Source: Lytechinus pictus (Eukaryota; Echinodermata; Echinoidea; Temnopleuroida; Toxopneustidae). From it: DNA of 64,000 nucleotides. Location: assembly GCF_037042905.1 (NCBI RefSeq), contig NC_087252.1, forward strand, positions 20,601,701-20,665,700. The letters are read 5' to 3'. The number at the start of each line of letters is the position of its first letter. Positions within the stretch are counted from its first letter, which is position 1. Both the position numbers and the translations under genes were made by a program. The notes under the pieces are model-generated. The model was not told where the DNA came from. It saw only the letters and a program-made list of their open reading frames with translations, and made no database searches. Positions 33,473 through 43,994 of this stretch are shown one piece after another.

Positions 33473-33492
33473 GAGCTAGGCTGGATGAACTG

Positions 33493-33499
33493 TATTTAA
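33493..33499 (-). promoter_or_regulatory. TATA-like box of the protease gene
   Basis: On the minus strand TTAAATA lies about 25 nt before CTCATCATCAG, which could hold an initiator A near 33472 or 33466. The noncoding exon and its consensus donor follow directly. Placement comes from position and motif only. Confidence 0.5.
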
Positions 33500-34233
33500 G
33501 TCTTCCAGGAGCAACAGATGTTACTTTCTCAAGAATCGCGTGATGCGTCAGTGGGGTCAAAGTTTGAGAAGCCTCGTGATGAAAATTACACACGTCAGCA
33601 TGATTTTTTATTTCTATTATTATTTCTTTTGGTTATGTAAATATCTAAACTGCAACCCAGGCAAGATCTATTATCTACGGTCTTTACGTCACAAACTGAA
33701 AAGTGCATAGATCTTTTTATACTTTTACCAGTTAATATTTCACAACTTAGTTAAAGCAAATAAAAGTAATTTCTTTGTTTTTATAACAGGTACTGCCAAC
33801 ATGCAGGACAAGCATGATTTTTTTCTTAATACAATCAAGGTGTCTTAACCCTATAAGGTCCTGAAGTGCAGGAAGACCAATAACCTTTCATTACATTTGT
33901 TTCATATCTCCTAACTTGTTTAGTGCATACAAAAACGATAACTTTTCTTGCAATACCACGTAACTTACTCTGCATCACAAAAAGGTGTATTAATTCTATT
34001 ACAGATACTTGTGCATTTTACGACGTGTTATATAACATACGCAAGTTTTTGTTTACCCTTTATGCCCCTATCAAAAGCACGACCTTTTATACTATATCCC
34101 AATCTAATGAAAGCTAAAATTAAAACACTTACAATATCGTTTGATGTTATTATTCATTCATATTAATATCATAATTATGTTGATCATTGAAAATACAATA
34201 CGATTCCCTTTATTTCTATAGTCATATTCTTTT

Positions 34234-34840
34234 CAACCACAGAAATAGTGAGCTTTTGTCCAATAACTGTCAGATCTATGTTTAAGTTTCTCAATAATCT
34301 CTGCATCATCAGTCATGGCACTTTTCACGTATACCAACAGATCAAATCATAATAGGAGTCGTACAAAATAGTTTTCTCACTGCACAATTACCCCCTTCTC
34401 CGAATTCGTTGAAGTACAATTATCTGGTTCCAATTTGAAGTCAAATGATTTGGAGGTCTTAATACTTTCGGTCAAGAATTGGTGGACAGGCGTTTTGGGG
34501 TGGTTGAAAAGGAAACTGAATTTCAGAACTTTTTTAAATCTATTTCAACCACTTATTTCTTGCTTGAATTCATTTGTAATATACATACTGTATATCTGTA
34601 TGTAGCCTTTATTTTCAAAATTATAATTCATCTAAAGCGAGGAAGCATCTAATTATCTCGTCTATTAGACTAAATTTGTCATAGAATAAACGATAAACCT
34701 CTATTCCGTGACATCTGTCGATTCGCATGATAATACAGGTTAAGTGTTTGTTTAAAAAAGATAAATCATACCCCAAATGAAAAATATATTTGAGAATTAG
34801 ATCATTATATTGATATCGTTAAAAATATGATCCACGTGGC
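34234..34840 (+). repeat. Segmental direct duplication, copy 1
   Basis: TGCATCATCAGTCATGG ... GGAAACTGAATTTCAGAAC ... TTATTTCTTGCTTGAATTCA recurs at 38215-38805 with moderate divergence. It continues into the stem-loop block at 35.6-36.3 kb, matched by 38.86-39.27 kb. Confidence 0.8.
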
Positions 34841-35032
34841 AACGACCAATGCCCTTGCATAATCGTGTAGCTTAATAAAATGGATCAACAATATTTTGAT
34901 TCAGATTCTTTTACAGGGGTCAGGAGCATGCTAAAAAGTTCGATCGAAAAATGATAATCAATAGCAAAATATTAGGGTATTCTAGCAATCACTTCCACGA
35001 CGGTTTCTATAACACACACGAGGATAATCTTT

Positions 35033-35626
35033 CATTAAAGGAGAATGAAACTCTTGTAGCAAGTTAGCTTTTGTGAAAGCAGAAAAATCAAAGAATAAGA
35101 TCAACAAAAGTTTGAGTAAAATAGGACTAGCAATAGAAGAGTTATGAGCATTTGAATGTCGAGATCACTAATGCTATGGAGATCCTCCCATTGGCAATGC
35201 GACCAAGATCTATGGTGTCACAGATGAACAACTCTCCCCTTTTGGACACTGAAAATATACCCCAAAACATCTCTTTTTGCTCATTCTAATCATATGACAA
35301 ACGATTCATCAATGATATAATGTTGTGAAACCTCTGTACTTGTCCTCTCATAGAGAGAACACCTCACCTTGTGATAGACTATAAAAGTGAGAATATAAGT
35401 GAATATAAGTACTAAAGTAATGAGGGAGTTGTACGTATGTGACATCACAGATCTTGGTCGCATTGCCAATGGGGGGATCTACATAGCATTAGTGATCTCA
35501 ATATTTAAATGCTCATAACTCTCTTATTATTCATTCAATCTTCCTCAAACTTTCAACAATATGTTTCTTTGATTTTTCTCTTTGATAGGGATTCAGCTTG
35601 TTTCAAGGGTTTCATTCTCCTTTAAA
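35033..35626. mobile_element. TTAA-ended foldback, copy 1
   Basis: Begins TTAAAGGAGAATGAAACTCT and ends GGGTTTCATTCTCCTTTAA. Arms of about 200 bp pair, including AGTTATGAGCATTTGAATGT with AAATGCTCATAACTC and TGACATCACAGATCTTGGTC with its inverse. TTAA ends suggest a piggyBac-like origin; no transposase. Confidence 0.85.
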
Positions 35627-35643
35627 AGCCCTTCGTAACAAAC

Positions 35644-35783
35644 GAGTCTTTGTCGAAAATCGGTTACTCAAAACAGCAGTGTCGTCCTGGACTTTGGACA
35701 AACGACATAATTGCAATTTTTCATCCGGTCCGAATCTTAAGATGATGTGTTGTCCCGATGCACCAATTTTCGACAAAGACCTC
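35644..35783. repeat. TCGACAAAGAC stem-loop, copy A
   Basis: Arms GAGTCTTTGTCGAAAATCGG and CACCAATTTTCGACAAAGAC enclose a roughly 95-nt conserved loop (CAGTGTCGTCCTGGACTTTG ... TTTTTCATCCGGTCCGAATC). Confidence 0.8.
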
Positions 35784-35934
35784 TCATCTGTCCATCGTGA
35801 TTTGGCCGGAATTTCCATTAGATTCTCAATGTTCCAAGAAACGTCAGTGAAGTAGATGCTCAAATACGCTTTTATTTGGGTAGGTGTAAATCAATGCTCC
35901 TTAGCTTAATCTTCATTGGTATCATTTTTTAAAT

Positions 35935-36200
35935 AACAATATGCAACATTTGTATAGTGCTTATTACAATTTTTTCTAAGCGCTGCATGCTATTACCCCG
36001 GCTATACCACGGCTACAGTAATCGGGCGCATCGAGCATTCAATAATTCCATCCAACCGGGAACCCATTTACTACACCTGGATGGAGAGTGGCAAATGTAG
36101 ATAAACGCCTTGCCAAATGAGGCGAGTGCTGCGGTAGGATATGAACCCAGGACCTTGCGGTTCAAAGTCCGATGACTTATCAACTGAGCAACACCACTAT
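35935..36200 (-). mobile_element. tRNA-headed SINE inserted in a duplicated block
   Basis: Minus-strand head 36126-36194 has a seven-pair acceptor stem (GTGTTGC with GCAGCAC), A box region GCTCAGTTGATAAG, a TTG-like anticodon in CTTTGAA and a B box GGGTTCATATCC. The body runs ATTTGCCACTCTCCATCCAG to AGCGCTTAGAAAAA and ends AAGCACTATACAAATG. The paralogous block at 38.9-39.1 kb lacks it. Confidence 0.75.
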
Positions 36201-36224
36201 TACAAAATACATCAGATTTTTTTC

Positions 36225-36282
36225 AGAAATAATGGGTCACTCAAAGAGGCCGCAAAAGAGTTAGCCGATAAATCAAGAGTCG
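36225..36282 (+). pseudogene. Exon-like segment NNGSLKEAAKELADKSR, copy 1
   Basis: An acceptor-like TTTTTTTCAG precedes AATAATGGGTCACTCAAAGA; the frame reads NNGSLKEAAKELADKSR. The second copy at 39055 changes A to T and E to D only. No donor or parent gene is seen. Confidence 0.4.
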
Positions 36283-36840
36283 TTTGGTTCTTACACTCCT
36301 AGAAAAAAAAAATTATTGCCTCTTTTTGATGCAACTATATATACAACCGATATTACTAATCTGAAGATTGGATTACAAAGGTCATAGATATGGAAAAATA
36401 TCTACAGTTAAAATTTTGGAAAACAGGGCTAAACTTTCAGTATGAATTTGAAAAGGTACACATTTAATTCTGTTGGGGGTAAACCGCAAATGTACTTATT
36501 TAGCAGCGACTACTGGAATTACTCTCTCGCCCCCCCCCCTCTTTCTCTTTCTTTATATCTTTATATTGGGCTTCAATCTTTATTGTGTATGTAATATATT
36601 ATATATATGTACGTTCAAATTAATGCAATTATTGTCCTATCAAAAGATTCATTTAAATGATTTTCATGTTGAATGTAGTCATAGAATCTGTATTTGTGTC
36701 TTCAAAAAAATTATGTCACTGTATACTTTGAAATCATGACTGATAATATTTAATTTTCGTTTATTTCACTCTTCTCAACGTCCTTCGCCAACTTTTTTTT
36801 CCCAATAAACCATTTTTAAAATTCTATTTTACCATACCAC

Positions 36841-36910
36841 CAGTCTATCTCTCTCACACACAAACATACACACATCCTCACACATCTCTCTCTCTCTTTC
36901 TCTCTCTCCC
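36841..36910. repeat. CT/CA microsatellite
   Basis: Alternating CTCTCT and CACACA tracts. Confidence 0.85.
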
Positions 36911-37014
36911 TACACTGTGTGGACTCGGGTCGCGTGTGCGTTCGTTCCGGCTTGAAACGAAACTCAAATTTCAATTTCATTTTATTTCCCAGAGTGTTTG
37001 TCCCAATAATCTTT

Positions 37015-37606
37015 TTAAAGGAGAATGAAACTCTTGGAGCAAGTTAGCTTTTGTGAAAGCAGAAAACTCAAAGAATAAGATCAACAAAAGTTTGAGTAAA
37101 ATAGCACTAGCAATAGAAGAGTTATGAGCATTTGAATGTCGAGATCACTAATGCTATGGAGATCCTCCCATTGGCAATGCGACCAAGATCTATGATGTCA
37201 CAGATGAACAACTCTCCCCTTTTGGACACTGAAAATATACCCCAAAACATCTCTTTTTGCTCATTGTAATCATATGACAAACGATTCATCAATGATATAA
37301 TGTTGTGAAACCTCTGCACTTGTCCTCTCATAAAGAGAACACCTCACCTTGTGATAGACTCTATAAAAGTGAGAATATAAGTGAAATAAGTATTAAAGTA
37401 ATGAGGGAGTTGTACGTGTGTGACATCACAGATCTTGGTCGCATTGCCAATGGGAGGATCTACATGGCATTAGTGATCTCGACATTCAAATGCTCATAAC
37501 TTTCTTATTATTCATTCAATCTTCCTCAAACTTTCAACAATATGTTTCTTTGATTTTTCTCTTTGATATGGATTCAGCTGGTTTCAAGGGTTTCATTCTC
37601 CTTTAA
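37015..37606. mobile_element. TTAA-ended foldback, copy 2
   Basis: Nearly identical to the copy at 35.0 kb, with few substitutions over about 590 bp, implying recent activity or copying. Confidence 0.85.
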
Positions 37607-38214
37607 GGATAGGTAGACCTTAGAAGTTCGTGTGTTTGTGACCAATAGGCCTAGCTAACTTCAGTTCAGTAACTTACGATCAAAATCGAGCGTGCGGAGA
37701 GAGAAGTACAAATTGGAGTAAATGGGAAATAACGATGTGGGATGTACACAAAATTCAAGAGAAATCAGGTCAAATATGTGGAGTGTGATTATATTAAAAC
37801 AGAAGTCAAAATTCGCTTGTTTGTTATATTAAAACAATACTCCAGGGGCCTGTTGCATAAAACTTTTAACCTGAGAAAACTCAGTTTTTTTTACCTGGGT
37901 TTTTGCATTGTGTTAAAGTCAATGGCAGAAATCAGACTTACCTTAGTTTTCAGTGTTTACCGGAGTCTTCTCAGGTAAAAAAGTTTTATGTAACAGGCTG
38001 CAGATCATTGTATTTAAGGCACTTGCCGGCTTGAAACGAAACTCAAATTTCAATTTCATTTTATTTTCCCAGATTGTTTGTCCCATTGAAGACAGCGTAA
38101 AAAAAAAAAATCGCAAAAAATCGTATCCGAAATCCAAAACCCGAGTGATTACGAACGCGCCCGCGACCCGAGTGAATAGTATAAGCCGTGTGGACTGACT
38201 GCTCATAATTTTCA

Positions 38215-38805
38215 ACCAGAGAAATGGTGTGCCTGTGTAATATAACTGTCAGGTCTATTAATCTGTGCATCATCAGTCATGGAACCATTCGAATATACAA
38301 CCAGATCAAATCATAATAGTAGTACATATTTTATCTTTTTACTGCACACATATGTTTTGTGTTTTAATTACCCCTCCCCACATTCGTTGGAAATTAAGTA
38401 ATCAGGTTTCAATTTGAGGTTAAATTATTAAAAGGATTTAATACTTTCGGCCAAGAAATGGCGGACAGGCGCTTGGGTTTGTTGAAAGGGAAACTGAATT
38501 TCAGAACTCTTTTATTTATTTATTTATTTATTTCAACCAATTATTTCTTGCTTGAATTCATTTGTGATATAAATACTCCATATCTGTATGTAGCCTTTGT
38601 TTTCAAAATTATATTTCATCTCCAGTAGATACACATCTAATTAACTCAATTTGCCGTCGATTAAACGAAGTAGGTTCATTCAAGGGCCATGACATCTGTC
38701 GATTCTCTAGATAAAATACATTAAATGTTTGCTTACAACAGATAAATCATACCACAAATGAAAAATATATTTGAAGAATAGGTTATTGACATCGTTAAAA
38801 CTATA
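38215..38805 (+). repeat. Segmental direct duplication, copy 2
   Basis: Paralogous to 34234-34840, about 3.97 kb downstream. It lacks the foldback at 35.0 kb and the SINE at 36 kb that interrupt copy 1. Confidence 0.8.
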
Positions 38806-39054
38806 TTTGCTGATGTCGTATAGGCCATCATCACACGCGGCTACGCGTGGGATGAGGGGGCGAAATTGATTTCCATTAGATTCTCAACGTTCCAAGACGC
38901 GTCAGAGACGTATTGGAAGATGACAAAATATGGCATTATTTGGGTAGGAGTAAATCTTTGCTCCGTACCGGTGTGCTAAATCCACCTTGTCTTAAAATTC
39001 ATTGGTATCGTATGTTTGTTGGTCTGTTTGTTTGTTGTTGTTGTTTTTTTCTTA

Positions 39055-39158
39055 GAAATAATGGATCACTCAAGGAGACCGCAAAAGATTTAGCCGATAA
39101 ATCAAGAAAAGCATTAAATTCTACAAAAACAAACAAGTCTCTGGCAAAAATTGGTTAA
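39055..39158 (+). pseudogene. Exon-like segment NNGSLKETAKDLADKSR, copy 2
   Basis: Follows TTTTTTTCTTAG. The frame continues through KALNSTKTNKSLAKIG into the left arm of stem-loop copy B and stops at TAA 39156-39158. Confidence 0.4.
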
Positions 39159-39273
39159 TAGAAACAGCAGTGTCGTCCTGGACTTTGGACAAACGACAAA
39201 TTGCAATTTTTCATCCGGTGCGAATCTTAATACGATGTGCTCTTCCGGTCCAATAACTTTCGACAAAGACCTC
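39135..39273. repeat. TCGACAAAGAC stem-loop, copy B
   Basis: The left arm is diverged (GTCTCTGGCAAAAATTGG) and the right is AATAACTTTCGACAAAGACC; the loop is close to copy A. Confidence 0.75.
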
Positions 39274-39571
39274 TCGTCTGTCCATTGTGATTTGACGGGC
39301 ATTTCCATAAGATTTCCAACGTTCCAAAAGGCATCAGGCAATTAAGTAAATGTCAAATAAGAGTCAATCTTTGATCTTCATCGGTGTGCTGATTCCAACT
39401 AGTCTTAACTTTCAGTGGACTTGGGTTTTTTCTTCTCTCTATCTATCTTAATACTACTATTATTACATTTCTTTTTCTACTGTTACACTCCATTCAACTA
39501 ATTGTATTTGTGATACTTGGTTTTACCTTTCTTCGATTTGTTTTCCTCAAATATTCCTTAAATTGTATATA

Positions 39572-40551
39572 CAGTGCGTATAAAAAAAAGTTTACACTTT
39601 GAAAAAGACCTGGGAATTGAAAAATATACAACATGTGGGTAATTTTTTTCACATTCATTCTTGGGTTTGGGTCTCATCTATCCAATGGAAGTAAAAGTTT
39701 TGACAGAATGTTATACTTGAGTGAGCACTGTCCATTTTTGTAAAGCTCGCAGAAATCTGTTTGCGCAGAAATGCTTATTTTCACGCTGTGGCAAGGGGAA
39801 AGGGCGAAATCAAACTTACCCTGCTATACATTTCCCTTGCCCTTTTAGTCAATTGAAATAAAACGCATACATTCAAGCATTTTGTAACAATTTTGCCACC
39901 CAAATTGAAATTTCAACACTTAGTATTAAGTACAACCTTTACCCTGTTTGTACCAGCTGGATCTGAGAACATAACTGAATCTGAAGAAAAGTTTATATCA
40001 GACATCTCCAGCATAGTTTCACTAAGTTTTTATCATTTAAAGTAGGTTTACATTTCATTTTACATTTAATACTCGTTTCTCCACACTTTTCCCAAGCTTG
40101 ACAATGATTAACAAAATGAAAATCAAGCCTAAGCCATTTCATGTAAATCACAGCTCAATGTAAAGCAAATATCGTCACGATGGCCTCGGTGTGTGGGGAA
40201 GCGGGGTGGGGCGCAATGCACTCTTCAAAATGTTTTGAGCAAGGAAACAAGTTAAAAAGGTAAAAGATATCTTCGAATCAATTTTACTAGCTAAATCCCA
40301 CGTGTTCTTCGTGATTAAGGTCTACTTTTATTCGCATAACTATTTCAAAGTTCTGCGCAAATCATTTTTCACTAACTTTTCAAAAGTAAGTGGTGCTCAC
40401 TCAAGCGGAAATATTTTTCGACAGTTATATCGTCATTTGCTTAAATGGATCTCTACCAATGTTAAAATTTTGGAAAATTCACCAGGATATTACCAATTTA
40501 TAATTTTGTCAGGATTTTTTATAAGTGTAAACTTTTTTTTGATACGCACTG
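39572..40551. mobile_element. Tc1/mariner-like non-autonomous element, 980 bp
   Basis: Flanked by TA. Ends CAGTGCGTATAAAAAAAAG and CTTTTTTTTGATACGCACTG; the inverted repeat extends through TTTACACTT. The interior shows no transposase, and the frame at 40302-40742 looks random. Confidence 0.85.
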
Positions 40552-40607
40552 TATATTATAATGTTTTGTACATCTTGTATGATTTTGTATTTTTTCAGGA
40601 AATCTTC

Positions 40608-40690
40608 CCAGGTGAGGCAGGAGGGTACCTGGTACGAATTCATTCCTTGAAATGCGCGTGCGCTGTAGGTAATAACGGCATCCCGACACA
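40608..40690 (+). mobile_element. SINE body fragment
   Basis: GGTGAGGCAGGAGGGTACCT ... CATTCCTTGAAATGCG matches the body of the 52.96-kb SINE with moderate divergence. It lies just outside the right end of the Tc1/mariner-like element. Confidence 0.6.
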
Positions 40691-41129
40691 CAGCCTTCAG
40701 ACATGCATGGGTGTCAATCGGGTGTGTTTGGTTGAGGGGTGACTGACAGAAATATTATTATCTGTGAGGATTTTTTTAGTTTAATGGGGTAAGGGTCAAT
40801 GGCGTAACGATTGTATTTGCTTTAGTATGCCACACATGGTGTTAACAGCAAAATTAATGCAAACCTATGAGGGAGTGAAGTGAGCGAGCCAAACTTATAA
40901 CTTTTTTTGTATAAAAAATCTTTCTTTGTGAAGCTATGACCGAGCGACGTGAGAGCAACATTTTTTACCTCCTTACTCCTTCTACTTTTATGATAAAATT
41001 TTGTCATGATATTCAAAGTTATAACATCTACCACCCTTTGTCTTTCCATTTGCTTTCATTTCTACTGCTTTGTTGGTCGTGACACTTTTGGGGTCCATGG
41101 CATCCAAACCCGACACTCTATATTAGATT

Positions 41130-41240
41130 TAGATTTAAACATTGTTGATTTAAATATAAATCTAAAAGATTTGAATTTAAATGTTTTGAGATTTAAAAGT
41201 AAATCCTTTAGATTTAAAATGAATTCAAAATTCGGCCGGT
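41130..41240. repeat. GATTTAAAT-rich palindromic tract
   Basis: Many copies of AGATTT(A)AAAT in both orientations. Confidence 0.6.
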
Positions 41241-41326
41241 CACTATTCACAGCCGATCTGGATTTATTTGAAATCCTTGGAACTTAGAGTGTACCTCTGT
41301 ACCCCAGCTGAGGATGAGGGTAGTCC

Positions 41327-42788
41327 TTAAAGTTGAATTAAGAAGGGGGTGAGTTTCCATAAATATAGGTTCTACATACAATATATAGTATATATAAGTT
41401 GTTCAAACACATAGCATGTCACAATAATCCTCTGCCTTCTCGATATTTTGCTTTGAAAGTCTATGAAATTAGCCACCTGTCAGAGCCCGAGAGACGAGTG
41501 TACAGAAAAGTCACTCGGAGTGTGACGTCACCGGGGGGAATTTAGTATAAGAGGTGCCTGAATGTCATACAGAAATGCTATGCAGAGAGAGAAAGATATT
41601 TTACAATTTTTTTTCAAAGCAACTCAAATCAAACAAATAGGACTGATATGTACAAATCTTTACTTTCCCTGTATAAAAAACAGTATGAATAACCACCATG
41701 AACTCTTCAATCATGATGTAAGATAGCAAACAGTGAGTTATTGAATGATATTTTCACTATTTCTCATTTATTTTATCACGATGTTCAATCAAGTGAGTAG
41801 CTGGAAAGTAATTCCGGCGGCTAGCTCAGCGCGCGCTGAACGCATAATACTAGTACACACAACACCCAGGCATTGAGTGTACTGTTATGGTCTGGTATGT
41901 CGACTTAGTTCATGGCCGTGCAGCGATCCCCTGGCGTTTTTTTCTTCTTTTCTTTTGTCTTTGACTCCACTTTTATATCCTCTGGATCATTTCCACTCAT
42001 AGCTCATTCCACAGAACAATCTTGAACCAAACGTATAGTATTCTTTCTCGGCCTTCTGAGTTGTTTTCTATATTTAATTACGCTAGGGGTCACCGTCACA
42101 CATACAAACGCAATTCGGAAGTGAGTTGAAGACAGAAAGATATATAGTAATTAGTATACATCTCTATGGTTGAAGACAACAAGAACGGTACGGTGGCTCG
42201 ACAGCTAGCTGCGCCGGAGCGGGCGGCCGGTCGGCACAAAGCAATTCCGCAACCAACTGTGTTTTTTTGCAAGAGCCGCGTCACACGCGGATAAATATGT
42301 CATAATAACACGTCTGCTACGTTATCGACTGGTGAGAAGATCTCGATCAAATTTCATATTATTCACCTTGAAATTATTTCTTTAGGGTCTATGGTATCAT
42401 TCTGAGGGAATTCACATATTTGGAATAATAGTACGGCCACAAATATTTTAATCATTTCCTCTTTGCAAGTTCTATGGCTCGCAGATACAACTTCAACTGC
42501 AGTTATTCCATATGAAGGAGTACGTGCATAGTACACAAAACGGCACTGCCTTGTTTACTAAACCGGGACCGAATACCCCCCGGTGACGTCACACTCAAAG
42601 AACACCCGTCTCGGTAGGCATTGCAGGAGCGAACTCAGGGAAAATGGGTACGGATAAATCGTTCAAATTCACTATTTTGAAAAAAGAAAATGGGGGGTCG
42701 AATCACCTATTAGTGTTTGGGGGGTTGTAAGGTTGCTATTAATGTAAATATCTCAATATTTGGAATCGTCTTCTTAATTCAACTTTAA
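41327..42788. mobile_element. TTAA-ended foldback, 1.46 kb
   Basis: Left TTAAAGTTGAATTAAGAAG and right CTTCTTAATTCAACTTTAA are perfect inverse ends. Deeper arms also pair: GTGTGACGTCACCGGGGGG (41519) with CCCCCCGGTGACGTCACAC (42576). The core has no recognisable gene. Confidence 0.8.
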
Positions 42789-43019
42789 GACTTAATTATT
42801 TTAGTGTATGTTAGCTTGATTTTTTTACAACAGATTTAGGAACTTCTTACATGTACTGATTAGATCAATAATGAAAGCACGAAGCGCAAGCTGAATTTTA
42901 TGAAAAATTGACCTGAAAATGAGTAATTTGGAGGACACTTGTCGGTTTGCATGGTTATTTTCCTTCCTAAACTCTTTTGAATTTCAATTTTGGTTTCGTC
43001 CCTTTGTTCTCCACTTATA

Positions 43020-43680
43020 CCCTTTTTACACAAGATTTTCTTAGCCCCGGACTATCGCTAACCCCGTACTATCCTTAACCCCGTACTATTTTTTTCCTTT
43101 TCACACATGCCAAATTGTTATTGCTAACCCCGGATAAGGAATGCTTGCTTTTCACACACGAAACTCGCTAACCCCGGACTAGTGGTAGCTCATGAATATT
43201 CACGAGCGCACTGAGGGGTCATTCGGGTCATATCCAAAATCGCGCGCGCTTTAAATACATTTGTCGATCATTCGTAGTAAATAGTCTGGTCTGTTAGCGA
43301 AAAGTACTTCACTCGGAATTGTTAGCCGGCTACACGATAGACCTCTCATCGCTGTTCATTAATATTCATTATACTTACCTCTGAATACAACAAGGCCGGC
43401 TCTGTTGCGGGGCATAAATGGGAGCGCTTAGCCCACTTTCGTTTTACACTAGCGATCTTAACCCCGTACTATCGATCTTAGCACCGCAATTGCTGGGATA
43501 ACCCTGCTTTTTTGCAGGGCCAAATAATCCCGTATTAAAGGTGGGGTTAGCCCACTTTGCAAAATGCTGTGTAAAAAGAAAGTGGGCTAAGCTTAACCCC
43601 GTACTATAGGTGGGGCTAAATGGCAATTTAGCCCCACCTATAGTACGGGGTTAAGGAAATTTTAGCGTGTGTAAAAAGGG
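43020..43680. mobile_element. TA-flanked TIR element with AACCCCGTACTAT repeats
   Basis: Ends CCCTTTTTACACAAGATTTT and AGCGTGTGTAAAAAGGG, flanked by TA. Subterminal CTAACCCCGTACTAT and ATAGTACGGGGTTA copies occur on both sides. 661 bp, no transposase. Confidence 0.85.
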
Positions 43681-43994
43681 TAAACCTGGATCAAAAATAT
43701 TCATAACAATTAAATAACATTAAAAAGGATGGTCAAGAAACGTGGCACACCCCATGCGCCTGTTTGCGGGGATGGGTAAAATTAATATTAAAAAAAAATA
43801 TGTTGTGTATATAGAAACATAAACATGAACAATTTTATCCCAGAACTTTTTTTTCTCCACCCTTCTGTTTCTAGCAATTCCTGAACAAAATATCTTCATT
43901 CAATAAACTTGAAAATAAGAAAATCCAGGGGGAAATATGGTTACCTTAGTGTATATACAATCAGTATTATCATGATGATCATAATCATGATAAT

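Noticed and set aside
40302..40742. 146-codon plus frame at the end of the Tc1/mariner-like element
   Set aside because: No transposase DDE pattern, no domain, and it crosses the element boundary into SINE sequence.
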